Assembly: GCA_016716265.1 (NCBI GenBank)
Contig: JADJWQ010000006.1
Span: forward strand, 3,933,501-3,997,500
Origin: Planctomycetota bacterium
Lineage (GTDB): Bacteria; Planctomycetota; UBA1135; UBA2386
Reading direction: 5' to 3'
DNA: 64,000 bases
This document shows positions 63,736 through 64,000 of this stretch, piece after piece. How positions within the stretch are numbered: the stretch's first letter is position 1; every line of letters begins with the position of its first letter. A model generated the notes under the pieces. That model was given only the letters and a program-made list of their open reading frames with translations. It made no database searches and was not told where the DNA came from. The translations under genes and the position numbers were made by a program.

Positions 63736-64000
63736 ATGACCGAGACTCCGCCGGACGCCCCGGGAGGTGGCCGCATCTCCGATCTGCTCCTCGAGAAGGA
63801 GATGACGGAGAGCTACCTCAACTACTCGATGAGCGTGATCTACAGTCGCGCTCTGCCCGACGTACGCGACGGCCTCAAGCCGAGCCAGCGGCGCATCCTC
63901 TACGCGATGCACGAGCTGAACCTCGGCCCGCGGGCCAAGTTCAGGAAGTGCGCCAAGATCTGCGGCGACACCTCGGGCAACTACCACCCGCACGGCGAGT
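63736..64000 (+). CDS. gyrA: DNA gyrase subunit A, 5' end only
   Basis: Open from ATG 63736 to the window edge (88 codons). After a short Pro/Gly-rich leader it reads YLNYSMSVIYSRALPDVRDG, LKPSQRRILYAMHEL and CGDTSGNYHPHGE, which are the N-terminus and quinolone-region start of type II topoisomerase A subunits. GyrA and ParC cannot be fully separated from this length, but the leader and the segment order fit GyrA. It is divergent from the CinA-like gene with a 191-base gap. Confidence 0.9.
   Translation, partial: MTETPPDAPGGGRISDLLLEKEMTESYLNYSMSVIYSRALPDVRDGLKPSQRRILYAMHELNLGPRAKFRKCAKICGDTSGNYHPHGE

Overview
This window is about 64 kb of very GC-rich bacterial chromosome. It is Gram-negative in character (lpxD, lipoprotein signals, a predicted outer-membrane barrel). 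The mix of a complete bacillithiol pathway, a Cys-type sulfatase with a signal peptide, a large secreted FG-GAP/VCBS-repeat protein, several MoxR/DUF58/von Willebrand clusters and many secreted proteins of no recognised family suggests a member of the Planctomycetota. That placement is an inference from gene content; there is no rRNA in the window. Housekeeping genes are densely packed, and many overlap by 1-4 bases (ATGA or GTGA junctions).

Layout, left part (1-9.4 kb): the 3' part of a NhaD-type Na+/H+ antiporter, an XRE regulator, a three-subunit proton-translocating transhydrogenase operon on the minus strand (pntAA-pntAB-pntB), then a tight plus-strand operon pyrF-bshC-bshB1-parA-like. 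From 9.3 to 22.7 kb this operon is interrupted by about 13.2 kb. Two diverged copies of a ~165-bp segment (the end of parA plus the start of the next gene) bracket the interruption; each copy keeps one gene intact and the other broken. Inside are a GNAT acetyltransferase, two secreted proteins, a two-component system, an unusual methyltransferase-alpha/beta hydrolase fusion, long stretches without genes, and decayed IS1182-like and IS91-like transposases. The operon then resumes with a degenerate GHKL-like gene, bshA and a cysteine desulfurase, followed by dnaA.

Middle (27.6-36.6 kb): a barrel lipoprotein, a tandem thioredoxin protein, an NtrC-like AAA+ regulator lacking GAFTGA, TPR and BON-like proteins, an isopropylmalate dehydrogenase family enzyme, a sulfotransferase and a coiled-coil membrane protein. 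From 36.6 to 43.7 kb there is a second accessory region of visibly lower GC. It holds the C-terminal remnant of an integron integrase followed by three short gene cassettes with recognisable attC sites. Next comes an alpha/beta-hydrolase-like gene split by about 2.6 kb carrying a three-gene module headed by a TIGR04255 protein.

Right part (43.8-64 kb): a sulfatase, a MoxR-DUF58-VWA-VWA operon, lpxD, the FG-GAP protein, an RluA-type pseudouridine synthase, a CyaY/frataxin homologue, a cysteine synthase-MoxR pair, a TPR lipoprotein, fabI, mutY, a CinA-like protein and the start of gyrA. Functionally, cysteine synthase, the cysteine desulfurase and BshA/B/C together point to cysteine- and bacillithiol-based thiol metabolism, and pntAB could supply NADPH for it (inference). 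The most noteworthy signals are the bracketed 13-kb interruption, the integron remnant, the split-gene insertion with its TIGR04255 module, the methyltransferase-hydrolase fusion, and two adjacent strong hairpins upstream of cyaY.
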